Positions 59,901-64,000 of a stretch of 64,000 bases of DNA are shown piece after piece. Each line of letters opens with the position of its first letter. The first letter of the stretch is position 1. The DNA is taken from assembly GCA_017506865.1 (NCBI GenBank), contig JAFCMP010000038.1:2501-66500 (forward strand). Reading direction: 5' to 3'. The translations under genes and the position numbers were made by a program. The stretch is from Tribonema minus. Lineage: Eukaryota; Sar; Xanthophyceae; Tribonematales; Tribonemataceae. Under the pieces are notes generated by a model, which worked only from the letters and a program-made list of their open reading frames with translations, searched no databases and was not told the DNA's origin.

Positions 59901-61544
59901 GCGGTTTACACGCCATTGCAAGTAGAGTGTCATGTGCACCTTTCCAGGCGGATTTGCAAACAGGGACTGCCAAAGAGCGCCGCTGTCACTGTCTGTGCTA
60001 CAACACCACCTTCACCTTCGGGGTGCTCTCACTCACCGTGACGCTCAAGCTTCAGCTGCATTGGCAAATCACACCTCACGCCGCTGCCCACTGGCAGGCT
60101 GCCGCAGGAAGAAATGGCGCGCTACCTACGTGCGTTCAGCTCTGGGATGTGCGCTATGCACGCTGAGCGATGGAGCCAAGGCGCGTGCAAGCGCTCCGTA
60201 AGCGCTTGCGCTTCCGTGGCGAGGCAACTGACCGCAGTGGCAGGCGCAGCGTCTTGAGCACGCCTTGGTCAAATTACGGCTGCGTCAGGTTGGCGGCATA
60301 CTGGTGCGTTCTGACATTACGTTGGTCATTGAGCGTCGCCATTGCCATGCCTGGATGATAATGGGCAACTACGAACCGCGTCATGCGGCAGTACGCTCAG
60401 CGCTGCGCTTCACCTGTGCACCCACACTTGTGCAGCAATGCCAGACTGCTGTAGCGACTGTGTGTTACTCCACTGGGGACCCTCGCGCACGAGAGCACGT
60501 GTGCACCGTGTACACAACGCCGTGCTCGCCAAGTTTGCCATCATGCATACCAGGAATGCGTGCCGTTGGTGCATGTGAACGGTCAGTTGATATTGGACCA
60601 TGGCAATTTGGCATCAGATACCGATCTGGGATAGCGGCAATGCTGTCCTTGAATTTTTATCGACGGCACCGGTGCTGAGCGCTGCTGCTGCTGCTGCTGC
60701 TACACGTCAGATGTGCAGCACTAGACGCAGTTGCGTACTGCCGCCTCTTGGCCCTCCTGCGCGCACGTGGACACAGCAGCTGCAGCAGTGCTCAACCCTA
60801 GATGAAGCAGCCCTGAGAGCGCTGAACGCGCCTGCATCCTAGCCCTGCGGCCTGCCCCCCGCCCCCTCTCGCTAGCATGTGCGCCTTGTACACCCCTTGG
60901 AAAATGCTCTGACTTGTGACGTCAGCGAGGTGGTGCACTGCCACTTCTCCGTTGCCGCTCGCCACAGGGTTCGCCCCAGAACTCCGCCTCTTTGGAGCGT
61001 CGCCGCAGCTGCAGATTACGGCAGCGCTCATTACTGCAGCAGCGCTCACCACTAAAGCAGCGCTTACCGCTACAGCTGCAGCAGTGCTCAACGTGCAGCT
61101 GCTGCTGCAGCGCTCACCACTGCAGCAGCGTTGAGCGCTGCAGCAGCAGCGCTCGCCACTAGGCCGCACGGCCTGCACAGTCCACGGTAAATTTGCAGGT
61201 GACCTGTTGATGACAATTTCACCCTCACCATAGCCGTCCCCCTACTTGCATACACAGGATCGGACTGACATCTTGGCCACGACGCATTCGGCGGCGCTTC
61301 AAGCAGGAAGCATTACGGGCAACACGCGCTCAATGCCGGCACTTCCATTGCCCAGGTCTCGTCGACGCCCCACTTGATGAAAATGAGGTAAGCAATTGCG
61401 ATGAGCTTATGCCAGCATTTTCTCAGTTTGCCGTTCAGCATGCACATGCAGACGATGTGCATTACGCGCATGAACATTGGCAGCAACCATGTGTGAAGCA
61501 CGTGCAATAGAGATCCGACCTTGACCACTGAGGACGCTCCTTGT
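56976..61544. other. Region with only doubtful + strand exons
   Basis: Three stretches have good splice borders on the + strand: 58717-58854 (acceptor TTGTCAG, ends in a stop; GCLENGSLVNDEADVRA), 59410-59479 (CGCAG|...|GTGAGG; LQVGLALYGEPLNANVDING) and 61258-61387 (ACACAG|...|GTAAGC; RRIRRRFKQEALRATRAQC). They may belong to one unrecognised gene, but phases and family could not be tied together. GC-rich open frames around 59850-60680 look coding-like in pieces, without a family. A run of 15 G lies at 57566-57580. The unit GCAGCAGCGCTCACCACT recurs three or four times at 61023-61160. Confidence 0.35.
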
Positions 61545-61552
61545 CAATGTGT
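61545..61552. repeat. Left target-site duplication of hAT element
   Basis: CAATGTGT is repeated exactly at 63833-63840. Eight bases is the hAT superfamily's target duplication length. Confidence 0.8.
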
Positions 61553-63832
61553 AGGGTTGGCAACACCGTATTCCGTAGATACACCGTATATCCGTATATA
61601 CGCCGTATCTACGCCGTATGTCAATTTCTGGCGCGCCAAAATTCGTATTTTGCCGTATTTCCTTCTTTCAAGTCACACAGAGCAGTGCAGCATGGCGGAT
61701 GCCGCCGATCCTGGCCCCGACCTGGCCAAGCAGGCCAGAGCATTGTATCAAAAGCGTTGTGATCAAAAGCGCCAAGGTCAGGCGGGCTGGTGGGGGTCAT
61801 TCAGTGTCGAGCTGGACTCAGTGAAGCACGAGGTGCGGCTTGTTTGCCTTCGTTGTTCAGCCAAGCTAGGTGCCAGCAACCCTTCGCGCGCAGCAAACGA
61901 CCATCTTAAGAGCAAGGCATGCCTCAGAGCGACTGCTGCCAGTGCAGCAGCTGTTGCTGCTGCCGAAGCAGCAGCCGCTGCTGCTGCTGCTGCTGGCGAT
62001 GGCGAGGAGGAAGTAGAGGTGACTGGCACTAAACGCCACCGCGGTGCTGCTGGCATCACACCTTACATGGCTACATCAGGCCAGATAACTCAAGCACGGA
62101 ACAGCCTTGCCCGCTTCTTCTACACGTCCGGGGTGGCGTTCCACCTGATTGAGCAGGAGGACTTGGTTGCAGCATTCGCTGCCCTTGGCGCCGACCTGCC
62201 TAACCGCAAAGCCTTGGCCGGGACAATGCTGAACAAGGAGCACGACCGCGTCAGCCGCGACGTCTGGGAAGCGATCGATGCCTTGCACCTCGTCCAGCTT
62301 GCCAGCGATGGGTGGAGGCGCAAGCATTGCGGAGACGGCACTCCGCTGGTTAACCTTTGCGCACTGTTGCCAAAGGGCGGTTCCTACTTCGTGACAACGG
62401 AGCCAGCGCGAGGCGTTTGCAAGAATGCGGAGTGGATCGAGGAGCTGCACATGCGGTGGGCGAAGCGCTGATGATGTCCAACACCATCAACGGCTCAGAG
62501 ACCATACACAGCGCCCTGCGTGAGCAGCAGAAGTTCAAGTACGGCAAAGTCAAGGCCGTCCGCTCTCACTGCCCCACGCGCTTCGCCATCCTGCACTTCA
62601 TCTGCTCCGACTTGCTCGACTCCGAGGAGGCCATCAAGCTGATGGTTGGCGACCGCAGCTGGGGTAAAGTGTCTGAGGGCACCACACATGCGGCAGCGTT
62701 TACGACTGCAGCCACAGTAGAGCCAGCACGGGGGCGGGCGGCAGCATACTACTTTTTCGATGAGGCAGCAGCGCTGAAGAAGCTAGTGCAGCCTGTGTCT
62801 GATGCCATTCACCAGGTTGAGAGCGACAAGCCGCTGTTGAGTCAGATGCTGCCGATCTGGAAGCAGCTGTTGCAGCATGTGGCAGACTTCGATGACCACA
62901 TTGACAATGTCGAGCGCTCCCCTGTGCTGCCACTATTTGAGCGGCGCTACAACACTCACTTCGACAAGTCGTGGCCTGCAGCATATGTGCTTGACCCTGT
63001 CTACGCCTATAAGGTTGATGGGGAGTGGTTTCTGCCTTTCAGTAAACTCAGCAGGCTAGAGAGCAAGGGTGCGCAAGAGTGCTTTCTGGAGCTGGGGGGA
63101 GGGGAGCATGCAGAGGCTGTTGAGGCTGAGCTTGTCAAGTTGCAGCTTGCACCCCTTCCCGAGCCCATGTGGGCTGCGTTGCCTACGTTGACCAAGCGTA
63201 CATCGCTCGCTGCCTAAGGGCAAGGTTGAGCTCGCTGACAGCAGCATGCGCCGCGGCTGGTGGCAGACCTATGGTCGCGAGCATTTTCCTCATTTGTCGC
63301 GGGTGGCAGTGCGCCTGCTGTCGTTCCACGTGACTGCATGTGCAACCGAGCGCAACTGGTCCCTGTGGGGCAATGTGTACCCTAAGTGCCGCAGCAGGCT
63401 TGCACTTGAGCGTGGTGAGAAGCTAGTGTTCATTAAAGGCAATGATAAGGCTGCTGAGCGCAAGACAGATGAGGAAGTCATGCTTACAGTGATGGAGGCG
63501 GCGGAGGAAGAGGTTGTCAACATGTAACATGCAGATGGGGGGATGAAGGAGTAGGGCAATATCTACACTAGGCTAATTACGCACATACATGATGTTATTT
63601 TCAAGTGTGTTTGCTTGTATTTATGTTTTACAAGTGTCTGGTTTAGCTGCTTCGCTTTTGAAGTTGAAGTTGAAGTTTAAACGCCTGTACTGGTGATATG
63701 CGTTTGTCAGATACGGTTTAGAAATACGTATATACGGAAAATACGGCAAAATACGGTATTTTATCAGTATATGGTTTTCATTATTTTATCAGTATATGGT
63801 TTTCAGAAATACGGATTTTGCCAACCCTATGA
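61553..63832 (+). mobile_element. hAT DNA transposon, decayed but with both ends
   Basis: A 2280-bp element between 8-bp direct repeats CAATGTGT. The ends are inverted: TAGGGTTGGCAA at 61552-61563 and TTGCCAACCCTA at 63818-63829, extended by a CCGTATT word on both sides. Next to each end are clustered CCGTAT words (about seven within 61565-61665; four or more ATACGG within 63715-63815), the usual form of transposase-binding sites. A 23-bp unit (ATTTTATCAGTATATGGTTT plus TCA) is duplicated at 63758 and 63783. The transposase gene inside is broken. Confidence 0.9.
61692..63527 (+). pseudogene. hAT transposase, broken
   Basis: Starts at the ATG at 61692. The first part (to 62471) has a BED-like zinc finger (C52-x2-C55...H71-x5-C77), an Ala-rich stretch, and a DUF659-type core with LASDGWRRKHCGDGTPLVNL. 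The frame then shifts near 62440-62470, and the segment between DUF659 and the TRW-like PTRFAILHF block is shorter than usual, so an internal deletion is likely. The second part (to 63217) carries CPTRFAILHFICSDLL and AYVLDPVYAYK. A second shift near 63205 leads to the third part (to 63527) with RRGWWQTYGREHFPHLSR and CATERNWSLWG, the hAT dimerisation block. At least two frame breaks make it non-functional as it stands. Ordinary cut-and-paste transposition would have used it. Confidence 0.85.
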
Positions 63833-63840
63833 CAATGTGT
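63833..63840. repeat. Right target-site duplication of hAT element
   Basis: CAATGTGT, identical to 61545-61552. Confidence 0.8.
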
Positions 63841-64000
63841 AATGCGCACTCCAGGCTGGCAGTTAGGCACTGCCTGTGGTGGTGAGCGGTGGGCGATGGC
63901 AGGTCGTGGAGAAGCAATCCTAATAACAACCTTAGGGCTTAAATGTGCTTGAGAGTATTTGAGTCGTTGCGCATGCTGTTTTTGTGGTCCGCTCTGATGT

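Noticed and set aside
59850-60680. GC-rich open frames that might be a gene
   Set aside because: Frames alternate, no family motif is recognisable, and no coherent splice chain was found.
1-64000. CRISPR array, rRNA genes or a bacterial operon layout
   Set aside because: No regularly spaced repeats or rRNA sequence. Introns and organelle-targeting signals show a eukaryotic nuclear genome.

Overview
The window looks like nuclear DNA of an intron-rich photosynthetic stramenopile (heterokont alga). The reasons are short TTAGGG-type telomere-like tracts scattered inside the sequence, a predicted plastid protein whose signal peptide ends in an ASAFAP-like Ala-Phe motif (secondary red plastid), long intron-rich genes with GT-AG and some GC-AG introns, and families common in heterokont algae. 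The lineage assignment is an inference and the species is not named.

Left edge (1-2 kb): a compact intronless cluster. A zinc-ribbon (DUF4379-like) protein runs off the left end. Next to it are a tiny divergent ORF and a protein that joins eight C2H2 zinc fingers to a Vsr/DUF559-like PD-(D/E)XK nuclease-type domain. This cluster is followed by a telomere-like tract and two hairpin repeats, and it is the most unusual part of the window. From 2 to 6.8 kb little is recognisable.

6.8-15.8 kb: a protein with a conserved aromatic motif; a TMEM70-family mitochondrial protein divergent from a plastid-targeted phosphatidylglycerophosphate synthase; and a two-exon SLC10A7/BASS4-type transporter. 15.8-19.7 kb has no clear gene but holds two CGTCG-rich islands and a 66-bp tandem repeat.

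19.7-25.7 kb: an at least eight-exon minus-strand gene in which a glycosyltransferase-like region is followed by a class I methyltransferase (two introns start with GC). 25.7-32.7 kb is mostly repeats, a 0.5-kb tandem duplication and a GC-rich island with a small ubiquitin-interacting-motif ORF.

32.7-57 kb: four minus-strand genes that could be resolved exon by exon with matching phases: a 15-exon copper amine oxidase (712 aa), a 5-exon profilin (147 aa), a 2-exon GCK-domain protein (212 aa) and a 5-exon Popeye-domain protein with a C-terminal double repeat (667 aa). 57-61.5 kb has only doubtful exons. 61.5-63.8 kb is a decayed hAT transposon with its 8-bp target duplication still visible.

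The genes are mostly unrelated housekeeping or metabolic genes. Apart from the left-edge cluster and the divergent TMEM70/PgsA pair, nothing suggests co-function. Noncoding DNA is strikingly rich in the palindromic motif ACTT(n1-2)AAGT. All exon joins were made by eye from splice sites, phase and protein family conservation, without transcript data.
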